Shown piece by piece: positions 51,552 to 63,999 of a DNA stretch of 64,000 nucleotides. The position numbers and the translations under genes are program-made. The notes below the pieces were generated by a model. That model saw only the letters and a program-made list of their open reading frames with translations. It had not been told where the DNA came from and ran no database searches. Position 1 is the first letter of the stretch. Each line of letters opens with the position of its first letter. This DNA is from Mikania micrantha. Its lineage: Eukaryota; Streptophyta; Magnoliopsida; Asterales; Asteraceae. Location: positions 15,085,975 through 15,149,974 of the forward strand of contig CM018696.1 in NCBI GenBank assembly GCA_009363875.1, read 5' to 3'.

Positions 51552-54416
51552 TGTGACAATCCGACTTTTTACACTAACCTTGTTAACGGGAGATGGTGAT
51601 ATTATAGGCCCAACAGAGATAATGTGGGCCCAACAGAACTAATGTAGGCCCAATGAGCCAAGAGAGGTCCAGTAAGGCCCAATAAGGATCAGAGAAGCTC
51701 AATGAGATCTAGGAAGGCCCAGTAAGGTTAAGGTAAGTCCAAGGAGTCAAGGTAGGTCCAACAAGGCAAATGTGGGCCCAATGAAAACAAGGAAGGCCAC
51801 TGAGGCCCAAGTAGGCCAAAGTAGGCCCAAGGAAGGCCAATGAGGCCCAAATAGGCCCAATGAGTCCAGGATAGGCCTAATGAGTTCAGGATAGGCCCAG
51901 TCATATTTAAGAGGCCCAATTGGAGTAATCAAGCCCAATAATATATCAATTAGTCAGTTAGTGACAATCCGGCAAGTTCAGATTAATCCAGTTAATCAGG
52001 AATTGACAGATATGATTCGAAATCGATCAAGACTGAATTAGAAGTGGTATAATTAATCAAATTAGGTTTAGGAATATCCAATCTACAAGAAGTCGACTTG
52101 TAAAAAGGAAAAGGACCAATTTTGACTTTCACAAGTCAAAATTCGGCCCAAATTGTTGATTAAATTCGAATTTCGTATTGAATCTTAGTAAAAACCGAAA
52201 ATTTAATTCCTTTAATCATTCTATTAATGATTAATAGTGGGTAACAGGCGTTATTAGTTCATTAGTATTGTAATTAACTCCCCTAATCGATTGAAAAGTC
52301 GTAACCGTCCCACTAGCTATCAATCCCATATTAATCGATCAACACACTCACAATTGAACTCTAAAATACTTTAGTCGGCACTGTTAGACACTGTGGGATT
52401 CATCAATTCGAAACAAAAAGTCGAGGATAGTGAAATCGATTGGAAGGGGAGCCGAACATCAACTCTCAAGACGAACCCTTACAATTCGACATCAAATCTT
52501 GTAAGTAAACTCTCCTACACACTCTAAAACTACCGACTAAGAAAATCCCTAGGTTAATTCGGTATTCTAATATCGAATTATATGATAGCCGGTTCTAGGG
52601 TTCATTACCTAAAATGAGTTGGGGGTTTCGCATCAAACAAACCCTATAATCAAATTAAATGTTATCACAAGTTTCAGAGGGTTCCGATTAAGCTAAACCA
52701 TAAACTAATTTCTTGTAACAGTATCGATTTGATAAAGATCAAGTTCTAGGTTTCCACGGGTTAAGCGGTTTGGGGGTTTTGTTGGAAACAAGTTTTAAAA
52801 TCGAATTAATTGGCATGAATGGGTTCGTGGGATTAGGTTAAAGAAAATCTGATGATTTCATGACTTGAGGTAGACGAATTGTAAGGGATCGAATGATGGG
52901 TTTTAGAAGTTGGATTCGAATCTGTGGATACTCAAATAAACGAATTATAGTGAATTGTTTTTGAATTAAAAGCAACCAGTAGGCTCGAAAAGATCGCAGG
53001 AACCATAGCCCCATGGTTCTAGGTCCGATGGAGTTCGAATCGTAGGTCTATTGAACCAAGATTTGCTTCGGCTAGAGTAAATATAAGGGAACCAGATCAG
53101 ATGGAATTAAAACAACTAAATTCCATAATAGAACAATAAGATTTGATCAGACTAGATGCTAGGGAGAGGGTATGTTGAGTTGAGGGTCGCGGGTTCGAGT
53201 CCCGGCCCAACCATTTTTGGGTTTTAATATTAATTTAGTATTTTGAGCATAACTTATTCGTTTCAAGTCCGATTCGATCCGTTCAAGTTGCGTTGGAACC
53301 GTAACTAGAATACGAACGTGTTAGGATGATAAAATTTATATTTTAATCCGAACACGAAATCGCGTATACTTACGATTAATTGAATAAAATCAAATATGAT
53401 TTTATTTAATCGATTTCAATGGCACGCGTACTTCCGTATGCATAATTCTAACACTCTAACATACGTATGTTGATACGTATGTGATTTCAAGCACAAAACG
53501 ACATTTCGAATAACTTTAGGTTATTGTTTAAATCACAGATTCTTCGTAGAGGATTTCTACGCAAGTTAACAAGTATTTGATCATTCTGCTATTATCAAAG
53601 GTGCGTACACGGCCCCTTTCTTATTTTAAACTGTTTTGGGGGAGAAAACATGTGCAACAAACTGTTTTTAGATACATATCACTTGCATGAGTTAGCTGTT
53701 TACATTATGTGAAAACATATCAACTTGAAAGTCCTTACACACCTCGAACCGTTTAGTTTGCTGTAATGCAAAGCGTGGTAGTTGGAAATAGATCTATTAG
53801 GTTTGACAAACCTCACCTGGTAGATGGGATCTACGCAGGTGTTTGACTGACCAAACACAATTTTACTATTGTTGTGATAGACAATAGTGGCAAGGCGAAA
53901 ACATGCTATAGCATGGCAATCCGTCAGCTTCGGTGTCGAACACGTATGTAAATAGTTTATATGACTAGCTATCATGACTGTGCATTTGTGATTATGTTAT
54001 CTACAATCTTATTATTCAAACTGCTGTTTTGAACATTATGAATACTTAAAACCTGTGTTATGCACCAACCTTTGTGTTGACTTGATTTGCATGTTTTCTC
54101 AGGACGCTAAGGCGCGCGTTAAAGCTGGCATGGACTAGGAAGATAGAGTCTCATGCATTATAAACACTTTGAATTTGAATTTGAATTTGAACATTTGAAT
54201 ATTTAAGTACTTTGGTTTGTAATGTTTACTTTACAACTGTTTATGGTTTTTAAACGCTTCCGCAACTTTTTGTAAACTCTGAATGTTATGTTTTAAAGAC
54301 CAACGTATGTTTTGAAATTCATATAGAGGTCTTCGCTATGTCTAATGATCTGAGATCCTGGTTTGTCATGCTCCCAAACGGTGTGATTCCGTTAGTTGAA
54401 ATTTGGGGGTGTGACA
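51552..54416 (+). repeat. Element D 3' LTR (2865 bp)
   Basis: Same length as the 5' LTR, with two substitutions noticed. It ends GGGGGTGTGACA before the duplicated GAAGG. Confidence 0.95.
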
Positions 54417-54421
54417 GAAGG

Positions 54422-56519
54422 CATTATGGTAGATCCAGCTAAAGTTGAAACGGTTATGAAATGGAGTCCTCCGAAGTCACCGACAGAAGTACGCAGTTTT
54501 CTTGGTTTGGCCGGTTACTATCGGAGATTCATTCAGGACTTCTCCAAGATAGCGACGCCACTGACGAAGCTCACGAAGAAAGACGTAAAGTACGAATGGG
54601 TTCCAAACCAAGAACAAGCGTTTTCAGTGCTGAAGGAGAAACTTACCCAAGCTCCTGTTCTAGCACTGCCGGATGGGAATGATGATCTTGTTGTGTATGC
54701 CGATGCGTCACAACAAGGGTTGGGATGTGTACTAATGCAAAGGGGAAGGGTGATAGCTTATGCTTCGCGCCAGCTAAAGATTCATGAGGCTAACTACCCG
54801 ACCCACGATCTTGAACTCGCTGCAGTGGTGTTTGCATTGAAAATATGGAGGCACTATTTGTATGGAGTAAGGAGTACCATCTATACCGACCACAAGAGCT
54901 TGAAGTATTTCTTCGAGCAAAAGGATTTGAATATGAGGCAGAGACGATGGCTTGAGCTGTTAAAGGATTATGACTGTGATATTCTATATCACCCGGGAAA
55001 GGCCAATGTGGTGGCAGATGCTCTAAGTCGCAAGACTGATCATCCTGCCATACGAGTAAAATCGTATAGTTTGGTGATAACGCCAGACTTTCTGAACGAG
55101 CTCAAACAGGCGCAACAGGAGGGATTGAAAGAAGAGAATGTGGGTTTTGAACGCGTCTTCGGACAAGTCAAGAACTTGGAAGACAATGACCATGGGATAA
55201 AGTTACGATTCGGTCGAATGTGGGTGCCCAGAAATGGGGACATTCGAGCGAGGATTTTAGATGAAGCCCACAAGTCACGATACTCGGTACACCCCGGTGC
55301 GACGAAGATGTATCAAGATCTTCGACAGGATTTTCGGTGGCCGGGCATGAAGTTTAATGTGATGCAGTATGTGAACAGGTGTCTTACTTGTGCGCAAGTG
55401 AAGGCTGAACATCAGAAACCCTACGGATATGTGCAACCTCTAGAGGTACCGGAATGGAAATGGGAACACATCACCACGGATTTCATCACCAAGCTACCGA
55501 GGACAGCTAAGCGGCATGATACCATATGGGTGATTGTGGACCGACTGACGAAGAGTGCACACTTTCTTCCTATCAGGGAAACGTATACGTCCGAAAGGTT
55601 GTCTGAGTTGTTCGTAAAAGAGATTGTGACCAGACATGGAGTTCCTGTCTCCATTGTGTCAGATCGAGATACGAGGTTTACTTCCAGATTCTGGAAGCAG
55701 TTTCATGATGCTATGGGAACGAGGTTAAATTTCAGTACCGCCTATCACCCTCAGACTGATGGACAGTCAGAAAGGACTATCCAAACGTTGGAGGATATGC
55801 TTAGGGCGTGCATTATCGATTTTGGAGGAAGCTGGGATGACCACTTGCCATTGGTGGAGTTCTCATATAACAACAGCTAGCACTCTAGTATCGGAATGCC
55901 CCCATATGAGGCGTTGTACGGACGACGATGTAGAACCCCGGTATGCTGGGGTGAAGTTGGACAGAAAGAAATGGGAAACAAGGCTGCTGTGATTGATATG
56001 GAAGAAAAGCTACGGGTGATAAAAGCACGTATGAAGGCTGCACACGATCGCCAAAAGTCCTACGCTGACAAGCGCCGGAGACCGATCGAGTTTGATGTTG
56101 GCGATCGAGTGTTGCTGAAAGTATCACCATGGAAGGGAATCATTCGATTCAGAAAGCGAGGCAAGTTGAGTCCGAGGTACATTGGACCATTTCCGATAAA
56201 AGCAAGGGTAGGGAAAGTCGCGTATCGACTGGACCTACCAGAGGAGCTGAACGGGATTCATCCTACCTTCCACGTGTCACATCTTAGGAAGTGCTTGGCA
56301 GACGAGCAGGCGCATGTTCCTTTGGATGACATTGAGGTAGATGATCGACTGAACTACATTGAGGAGCCAGTTGCCATTGTGGATGCAAAGGAAAAACAGC
56401 TACGGAATAAAACGGTTCGTCAAGTAAGAGTTCAGTGGAAGCATCGGAAGGGTTCAGACACGACGTGGGAATTGGAAGACGAGATGAGGAAGTTGTATCC
56501 TTATTTGTTCGATGTGTAA
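54422..56519 (+). pseudogene. Element E RT end, RNase H, integrase and chromodomain
   Basis: Continues E's RT in frame after D (GIMVDPAKVETVMKW, FLGLAGYYRRFI). RNase H has VVYADASQQGLGC and TDHKSL. Integrase has HPGATKMYQDL, CLTCAQVK, TDFITKLPR, IVSDRDTRF and DGQSERTIQT. A TAG at 55878-55880 stops the frame after FSYNNS; the frame stays open beyond it to the GPF/Y-type module (RYIGPFPIKA) and a chromodomain (EEPVAIVDAKEKQLRN, TWELEDEM), with stop at 56519. With the upstream frameshift this is a dead copy. Confidence 0.9.
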
Positions 56520-56529
56520 CGAGGCAGGT

Positions 56530-56563
56530 TTCGGGACGAAACCTATTGTAAGGAGGGGAGACT
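56530..56563 (+). promoter_or_regulatory. Element E polypurine tract
   Basis: TTTCGGGACGAAACCTATTG then TAAGGAGGGGAGACT, directly after the pol stop and abutting the 3' LTR. Only one copy, unlike B and D. Confidence 0.85.
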
Positions 56564-58913
56564 TGTAACATCCCAAATTTTCTAATACAAGTTACTTGGA
56601 ACTTACGAATGGGTAACGGATGATAAGCTTGAAGGAAAGTAGACGAAAAATAACCAAGTTGAAGTCCCAAGTTCGTGTACTCGATATGGAACTTCGAGTA
56701 CACTGTACTCGAAGCTGTACTCGAAATTCTCCAAATTTCGAGTACCAGACACTGCCTATAAATAGTAGTGCCTTGGGATATGTGCGAACCTTTGGCTGAG
56801 CACGTTCTCTCTAGAGTACACGAAGTCGGAACCAAGAAACTTCAAGGATCGAGCTTTTGATCGACCAAACGAAGGAGGAAACGCACGGGAATCTACAGGG
56901 GTGATCACCTAACTTCAAGTAAGTGTTCTAAATCAAAAGCTAGGATTTTTATGCAAAAGTTAGAATGGTTAGACAAAGAGTGAACTTATGCATAAAGCTC
57001 ACACCTTTATGCGTAAAGTTCGTAACTTTGAGGTTCCAATACGTTGGTAACAACCTAAGGAACCTAGAACTAGCTCCCCAAGGCCTTAGATGAATTTCTG
57101 AGATGTTTAATGACGAAATGATGAGTACACGAAGCTATACACTAAGGGTACTCGAAAAATCATACTTAGAATTTCGTGTACATGAGTATTTCGGGTACAT
57201 GGGTAATTCGAGTACAGGGCCATTTCGTGTACATGAGTATTTCGAGTACAAGTATTTCGAGAATGTGGTGATTTCGAGTACACCTTTGGGTTCGAGTACA
57301 CAGGGATGTTCGTGTACACAAGGGGGTTCGTGTACCTTGGGTATTTCGTGTACTGGTGTTTCGAATACTCATGGATTTCGTGTACATGAGGACTTAATGG
57401 ATTTCAAGGGTTTCGAACACTCAGCTAAGTTTCGAGAACTTGGATTCAGAAAGGGGGACTAGTAGGCTATGAGGACTTAGAATAATTTCTAAGTCTAAGT
57501 ATGTGATGTGATGGTATGTGATGATATAATGTAACTGATATAGGTCCTTAAGGCCCTAGCTAAGGAGTTCGGCTAAGGTTAACAGGAGTCTACTGTCAGG
57601 TGAGTTCTAGACGCCCTATTTTATGCTTAATGTTTTGGGCTGACATACATGCTTATTGTTATGTCTATGATGATATGTGCCTATGATGATGATGAATGAA
57701 TGATGATATGCCCTGACTATGTATGCATGTTAAGGTGCTAGGATGATTATTGCATGAAGGTGTGCTAAGAATGATGAATGCATGTTAGTAAGTTATGATG
57801 ATAAACTGAATGATAACATGCTATGATGATAAATAAGGATGTTATGTTATGATGAAATCATAGGTATGCTATGATGAAAGTATGATGTTATGTTATGATG
57901 AAATCCTAGGTATGCTATGATGAAAGTATGATGTTATGTTATGATGAAATCCTAGGTATGCTATGATGAAAGTATGATGTTATGATGATTACATGCTAGC
58001 AAAAATGTGTTTATGTTGTCATGATGCATGATATGATGACGTGCTGCTAGCATGACATGTGCATGGTACTAAGATGTTATGATGACACGATACTAGCATA
58101 CCCTGTATGAGAAATCCTATGTTATTAGGATAATGATACGATGTTATGATGAATGATGATATGGTGCTAGTGTGTCATGTCATGATGAATGATGGTTGCT
58201 CCAGTATTTGTACTGGGTAAGTATGGTTGCTCCAGTATTTGTACTGGGTAAGTATGAGGTTGCTCCCGTACTCGTTACGGGGTAAGTATGACGTTGCTCC
58301 CGTACTCGTTACGGGATAAGTATGAGGTTGCTCCCGTACTCGTTACGGGGTAAGTATGAGGTTGCTCCCGTACTCGTTACGGGGTAAGTATGACGTTGCT
58401 CCCATATTCATATGGGGTAAGTATGGTTGCTCCAGTACTTGCTACTGGGTAAGTATGGATCTGTAGAACGCTTCGGCGGGACAGATCAACGGTTATGGAG
58501 CCTTGTGCCGGCATAAGCCCACTGTTCGAATGGTAACAGTGGAATGTATGATGATGACGATGTAAGAATGTTATGTGCTAAGGTTATGGTCTATGAGTAT
58601 GAAATGATGTGTATGTTAAGTATGTTTAATATTGTTTTATGAAAACTAGAACTCACCAGCGTAAGCTGACTTGATTTAGCATGTATGTCAGGTTGAAGGT
58701 ATGATATGAGAAGGCATGGAGCTCGGGCATAGAGTCATACGATCCGGTGGTTTTTGGCAATCCGATATGTTTTTGATACAGACACTTTATTGATTTCGGT
58801 TTATCAAACTATGTTTACAATTCCGCTGCATGATTATGAAAGTTTTTAGTTTAAGAGCTATGTGTTATGATGAAAACCAACCTCTGTGAGGTGCCCGGTT
58901 TCGGGGCCTCACA
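56564..58913 (+). repeat. Element E 3' LTR (2350 bp)
   Basis: Retains the 12-bp-arm palindrome (56717-56745) and an eighth hairpin unit, both missing from the 5' copy. It has TATAAATA (56757), the TTCGNGTAC array (57173-57385) and the hairpin array (58194-58457). Confidence 0.95.
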
Positions 58914-60428
58914 AGTAGGGTTTCCAGCCGTTTTGTGAGGGTGTGTACAAGCCAAATGAAGGCTGAACCAGAAAAGGGGTGGCTGAATGTAGGGAGTATG
59001 GGTGTTGGTCGAATGGAACCATGCCAAACCGAAGGTGGCTGTCGAATGGAGGTCACTGGCCGAATGAAGCAATGTTTAACCAGAATGAGGGTGGCGAATG
59101 AGAGCTATTCGACTAGGGTTTTGCTCGAATGGGATGGCTGGAGAATGAGCTAAGTGTCGAATATCTGGAGGGTGGTGGTGGTCGAATGAGCCCTTGGCCA
59201 TTCGGCCGAATAGGGTCATTCGGCCTAATGAAGGTCGTGGTCGGCCATGGTGGTGCAACTCAGCTTCTATCCCTGGCCCTTGATGGTTTGAGGTGTTGAT
59301 GTAGTCCAGGTACTGTTTTAGACGACTAGAGTTCAAGGATGAGGGCTGAAATTCGGTTTTGAACAAGGTTTACAAAAAGGGTAGAAAACCCTAAAATCGC
59401 CCACTTTCACAGCCTCTTACCTCGCGATTCAGTGAAGCTTGGCTTAGATCTGTTGTACTTTTGTGTAGAGGGCATCAAGAGCTTCGTTTAGGCGAAAGAA
59501 TCACTCAATTTCGTTGAGAAATGAGAAAGTTATGATGATTTGAAGTTTGAATATGGTGAGGGTTTTCAAAACCGGGATTTTGTGTTTGTGAGAAAGAAGA
59601 AGAAGATGAAATGAGTAAAAGGGAGTTCATTCAAGGTATTTATACCCCGAGGGTGTTCGGGTTCGTTTTCGTTGCTCGGTTCGCGTTTTCGTTACGTTTC
59701 CGGATAATTACGCGTAATTTAAATGGAATTAAATAAAAAGCTTTAATTTAATTATTTTGATGATTTTCAAAATTGTAAAAATGTTATTTATTTTATTTTA
59801 TTAAATTATTTTCGTTCGTGTCGTGTTTTCGTTTTCGTTTCGTCAGATCGCGTCACCTTCGCGCGTAATTCGTTCGAATCGTCACCCGAACGAATACGAA
59901 GATGGTTTTGCTTTCTGACTTTTGTTTTCTACTTTTCAGTCATTATTTCAGAACTCTAAACTCACAGATATGTTTGTGTGAATCGTCACCCACGCAAACA
60001 CACTGTCAGTTCGTTATTCTGAAATAACACTGTAATTGTGTTTAGATTGTGTTTCCTCACTGTCGGACTCAACTAAACATCCTGTTTTCACATTGTTCTT
60101 GTACTGACTTGTCGGTCATCCGATTCCTGTCAATTGTGGACATCAGATCGCAACCGATATGTTTCCTGAATATTTTTTGAGTACCGTTGTTTCTCGTGAT
60201 TTGTTGTGTTAACTGTAATTAAGTTTTCACTTAATAAACATAACTAATGTTCCAAATGTACGTTGTACTTAATGTATTTAAGTTTATACGAAAATACGTA
60301 CAACAATTTCTTGTATTTAAGATCCTGTTAATACAAGTACTGTTCACAATCGTATAAGTACACATAGTTACTGTAGAAAGTACACGTACCGTACGGACTT
60401 GCCGGACGATCTGGTACTTGATGTTACA
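58914..60428 (-). repeat. Element F 3' LTR, right segment
   Basis: Resumes after E with AGTAGGGTTTCC. It shows CGAATG/GGCCGAATG words (58960-59230), a donor-like GCGAG/GTAAGAGG (GT at 59420-59419), a CT-rich leader and TATAAATA (59644-59637), followed by U3 to GATGTTACA at 60428. Similar to A 27240-28266 around the TATA (ACCCCGRGGGTGTTCGGGTT). Confidence 0.9.
59419..59644 (-). promoter_or_regulatory. F core promoter: TATAAATA and donor-like site
   Basis: TATAAATA at 59644-59637 on the minus strand, leader TTTCATCTTCTTCTTCTTTC, then GCGAG/GTAAGAGG about 225 nt on. Homologous to A's pair. Confidence 0.6.
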
Positions 60429-60465
60429 GTCTCCCCTTGTTAAAGAAATTTCGTCCCGAAATTTA
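60429..60465 (-). promoter_or_regulatory. Element F polypurine tract
   Basis: Same sequence as A's tract (AACAAGGGGAGAC next to the LTR). It overlaps the pol stop. Confidence 0.9.
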
Positions 60466-62541
60466 GGAGTTGTTATCGGGTACAGCTTCCTCTTCAAACA
60501 GTTGGGGATACTTTAACTTCATATGATCTTCACGTTCCCAAGTAAACTCGGGTCCGCGTCTTGAGTTCCAACGAACCTTTACAATCGGAATACGGCTTCG
60601 CCTCAGTTGCTTGACCTTGCGATCCATAATCTCTAAAGGTTCTTCGATAAAATGTAACTGTTCATCAACTTGAATTTCTTCAAGTGGAATGACGAGTGAT
60701 TCGTCAGCAAGGAATTTCTTTAAGTTCGAGACGTGAAACACGTCATGCACACCACTGAGTTGAACCGGTAATCTCAGTCGATAAGCCACAGGACCAATAC
60801 GTTCGATGATTTCGAACGGTCCCACGTATCGTGGTGCTAGTTTGTCTTTCGTTCCAAAGCGAACTACGCCCTTCCATGGAGAAACCTTCAACATGACACG
60901 ATCTCCCACTTGGAATTCCAACAGCTTACGCCGTTTGTCGGCATAGCTTTTCTGTCTGCTTCTAGTAGCTTGCAATCTTCTCTGAATCTGAGCAATCTTG
61001 TCAGTGGTTTCCTGAATTAGCTCTGGTCCAGTTATACGGTTATCTCCCACTTCAGTCCAACAGATCGGTGATCGACATTTCCGGCCATAGAGAGCCTCGA
61101 ATGGGGCACAACCGATGCTGCTGTGATAACTGTTGTTGTAGGAGAACTCGATCAGTGGCAAATGAGAATCCCAATTACCACCGAAATCTAGAACACAAGT
61201 TCTTAACATGTCCTCTAGGGTTTGAATTGTACGTTCGCTTTGACCGTCCGTTTGTGGATGGTAAGCTGTACTCAGATTTAACTGTGTCCCTAGAGATTTC
61301 TGCAGTGATTGCCAGAACCTTGAAGTAAATCTGCTGTCTTTATCAGAAGTAATTGACAATGGCACACCATGGCGTACCACTATCTCGTTGATGTACAATC
61401 TTGCCAGTTTATCCATTGTGAAAGTCTCACGCATCGGTAAGAAGTGAGCAGATTTTGTTAAACGATCGATGATCACCCAAATTGTATCGTGGCCACTGGA
61501 AGTGCGGGGTAGCTTGGTAATAAAGTCCATAGCTATTTGTTCCCACTTCCAGAGCGGAATCTCAGGCTGTTCCAGTAAACCAGACGGTTTCTGGTGTTCC
61601 GCCTTTACCTTCGCACACGTTAGACATAGGCCGACGTACTCGGCTATGTCTTTCTTCATTCCCGGCCACCAATAAAATCCACGCAAGTCTTGGTACATTT
61701 TATCGGCGCCTGGATGAACAGAGTATTTGGTCTTGTGTGCTTCATCAAAAATAAGTTTCCTTAACTCATCTACTGCAGGAATCCAGATACGATCCTTGAA
61801 GTAAACAAGTCCATCAGGTTTTGTTTCCAAATGTTTCTCCACACCGCAATCTAGTTCTTTCTTCAAGTTTTCTCGTTCAATCACCTCTTGTTGTGCCTGC
61901 ATGATCTTGTCGTGTAAGCTTGTCTGCACAGTCATTCCCATTGCTCTGACGCGCAAGGGTTTGACCCGTTCCTTCCGGCTCAAGGCATCAGCAACAACGT
62001 TTGCCTTGCCCGGATGGTACTTGATCACACAATCGTAGTCATTCAGAAGTTCAACCCAACGGCGTTGTCGCATGTTGAGCTCCTTCTGATCAAAAATATG
62101 TTGCAGACTCTTGTGATCTGTAAATATGGTACACTTAGTGCCATATAAGTAATGTCTCCAAATCTTCAGTGCGAAGATCACTGCTCCCAGTTCAAGATCG
62201 TGAGTAGTGTAATTCTTCTCATGAACCTTTAACTGTCTTGATGCATAGGCGATAACTTTGTCCCGTTGCATCAGTACGCAACCTAGTCCTTGATGAGATG
62301 CATCGCAATAAACGACAAAGTCATCACATCCTTCCGGGAGTGATAGGATTGGAGCATTACACAACTTTTGCTTCAATGTCTGAAAGGCATCTTCTTGTTT
62401 CTGTTCCCAGACAAACGGTTCACTCTTCTGAGTTAACTTAGTGAGAGGCAAAGCTATCTCAGAAAAGTTCGAGATGAACCTCCTATAATAAGCTGCCAAT
62501 CCCAGAAAAGACCGTATCTCCGTTGGTGTCTTCGGAGTGTC
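60463..62541 (-). pseudogene. Element F RNase H, integrase and chromodomain
   Basis: One open frame of 693 codons after the amber codon at 62544-62542. RNase H: VVYCDASHQGLGCVLMQ and TDHKSLQHIF. Integrase: HPGADKMYQDL, CLTCAKVK, MDFITKLPR, ITSDKDSRF, DGQSERTIQT, so the D,D,E residues are kept. GPF/Y-like RYVGPFEII. Chromodomain: EEPLEIMDRKVKQLRR and TWEREDHM, stop at 60463. No other lesion in this part. Confidence 0.9.
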
Positions 62542-63999
62542 CTAGTTCTTTATTGCTTCAATCTTGGCGGGATCTACGTGTATTCCCTCACTGTTGACTA
62601 CATGTCCCAGAAATTGAACTTCTCTTAGCCAAAATTCACATTTAGAGAACTTGGCGTAAAGCTTCTGTTCTGTCAATAGTTCGAAGATCTTTCTGAGATG
62701 TTGCTCGTGTTCGGCTTTGCTCTTGGAATAAATCAGTATGTCATCGATGAAAACAATAACAAACTGATCTAAATACGGCTTGCACACTCGGTTCATGAGA
62801 TCCATGAAAACCGCTGGTGCGTTTGTTAATCCGAAAGGCATCACCATGAATTCGTAATGCCCGTATCTGGTTCGGAATGCCGTCTTCGGTATGTCTTCGT
62901 CTTGAACTCTGAGTTGATGATAACCAGACCGCAAATCAATCTTCGAGAAGTACTGAGCTCCTTGCAGTTGGTCAAACAAATCATCAATCCTCGGCAATGG
63001 ATACCGATTCTTGATGGTTAGTTTGTTCAGCTCCCTGTAATCTATGCACATTCTGAACGATCCGTCTTTCTTCTTCACAAACAAGACCGGAGCTCCCCAA
63101 GGCGAGTAGCTCGGTCTAATGAATCCTTTGTCCAATAACTCCTGCAACTGGTTTGATAATTCCTGCATCTCCGAAGGTGCTAGCCGATAAGGAGATTTAG
63201 CGACAGGAGGTGCTCCAGGAACTAAGTCGATTCGAAACTCTACCAGTCGCACAGGAGGCAAACCTGGTAACTCTTCAGGAAATACTTCTGGATATTCTTT
63301 CACTACTGGTACGTCTTGTATCCTCTTCTTGTCTTTCTCTTTTTCCTCCACATGTGCAAGAAAAGCTACACACTGCTTCTGTAAACACTTACGCGCCTTT
63401 ATGCAAGAAATGATTTTGACACTTCGTTTCGCTTGGTCCCCTCTGACTTCCAATACACGATCATCGGGCAATGGAACTCGAAGCAGCTTCTCAGAACAGA
63501 CAACTTCCACTCGGTTAGAGGAAAGCCAATCCATTCCAACAATGATGTCGAAACTACCCAACTCCATCGGTATCAAATCGATAGAGAATGTATGACCATT
63601 AAGTGTCAATGGGCAATTTTTGTGAACTGTACTAACTGTGATCTGTTTTCCGTTAGCTACTTCTATAATGTAAGGGGAGTCTAACTGTTCTTCTATGGAA
63701 TCTAGTTGGCATGCAAAATCGGCAGAGATAAAACTCTGATCCGCACCAGTGTCAAATAGAACAGATGCATAAAAGTCATGTAAGAGAAACGTACCAGTGA
63801 CCACATTTGGGTCCTGGCGTGCTGCCGGTGCTCCAATCGCAAAAGCTCTTCCACGAGGAGCTTGAACTGCCTGCTGAGCCTTCTTAGGGCAGTTCTTTGC
63901 AAAGTGGCCTTGTTCGCCACAGTTGAAGCATCCACCATTGTTCTGGTTAGCAGGTGGAGGGAGAGCTAAAGCAGCATTGTTGGCTGCTTGTTTTGGTGT
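62542..63999 (-). pseudogene. Element F nucleocapsid, protease and RT, ends in an amber codon
   Basis: Open from the window edge (63999) for 485 codons to TAG at 62544-62542. CCHC knuckle CFNCGEQGHFAKNC (63930-63889), protease LFDTGADQSF, RT with NRYPLPRIDDLFDQLQG and FIDDILIYSK, FLGHVVNSEG, then the stop where D and E have Trp. The frame on both sides of the stop is the same. The gag start and 5' LTR lie beyond the edge. Confidence 0.9.

Larger units (their letters stand above)
42539..54416 (+). mobile_element. Element D: apparently intact, young chromovirus
   Basis: TSD GAAGG (42534-42538, 54417-54421). The LTRs are both 2865 bp, with two substitutions noticed (at about 45144/54144... GATCGAG against GATAGAG, and GGGGGAGTG against GGGGGTGTG near the end). 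The primer-binding site, accessory ORF, full gag-pol and two polypurine tracts are present. No lesion was found. At a generic plant rate of 1.3e-8 per site per year, two changes suggest an insertion some tens of thousands of years old. This is the only candidate for autonomy in the window. Confidence 0.95.
37452..58913 (+). mobile_element. Element E: chromovirus inserted in F's LTR, split by D
   Basis: LTRs are 37452-39744 and 56564-58913. Flanks are ACTAG (37447-37451) and AGTAG (58914-58918), one mismatch. The primer-binding site, gag-pol and polypurine tract are all in plus orientation. D sits in its RT region. It is broken by a one-base deletion (about 42030) and a nonsense codon (55878-55880). 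The LTRs differ by a 23-bp deletion, one 34-bp tandem unit and about five substitutions, so E is older than D. Confidence 0.95.
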
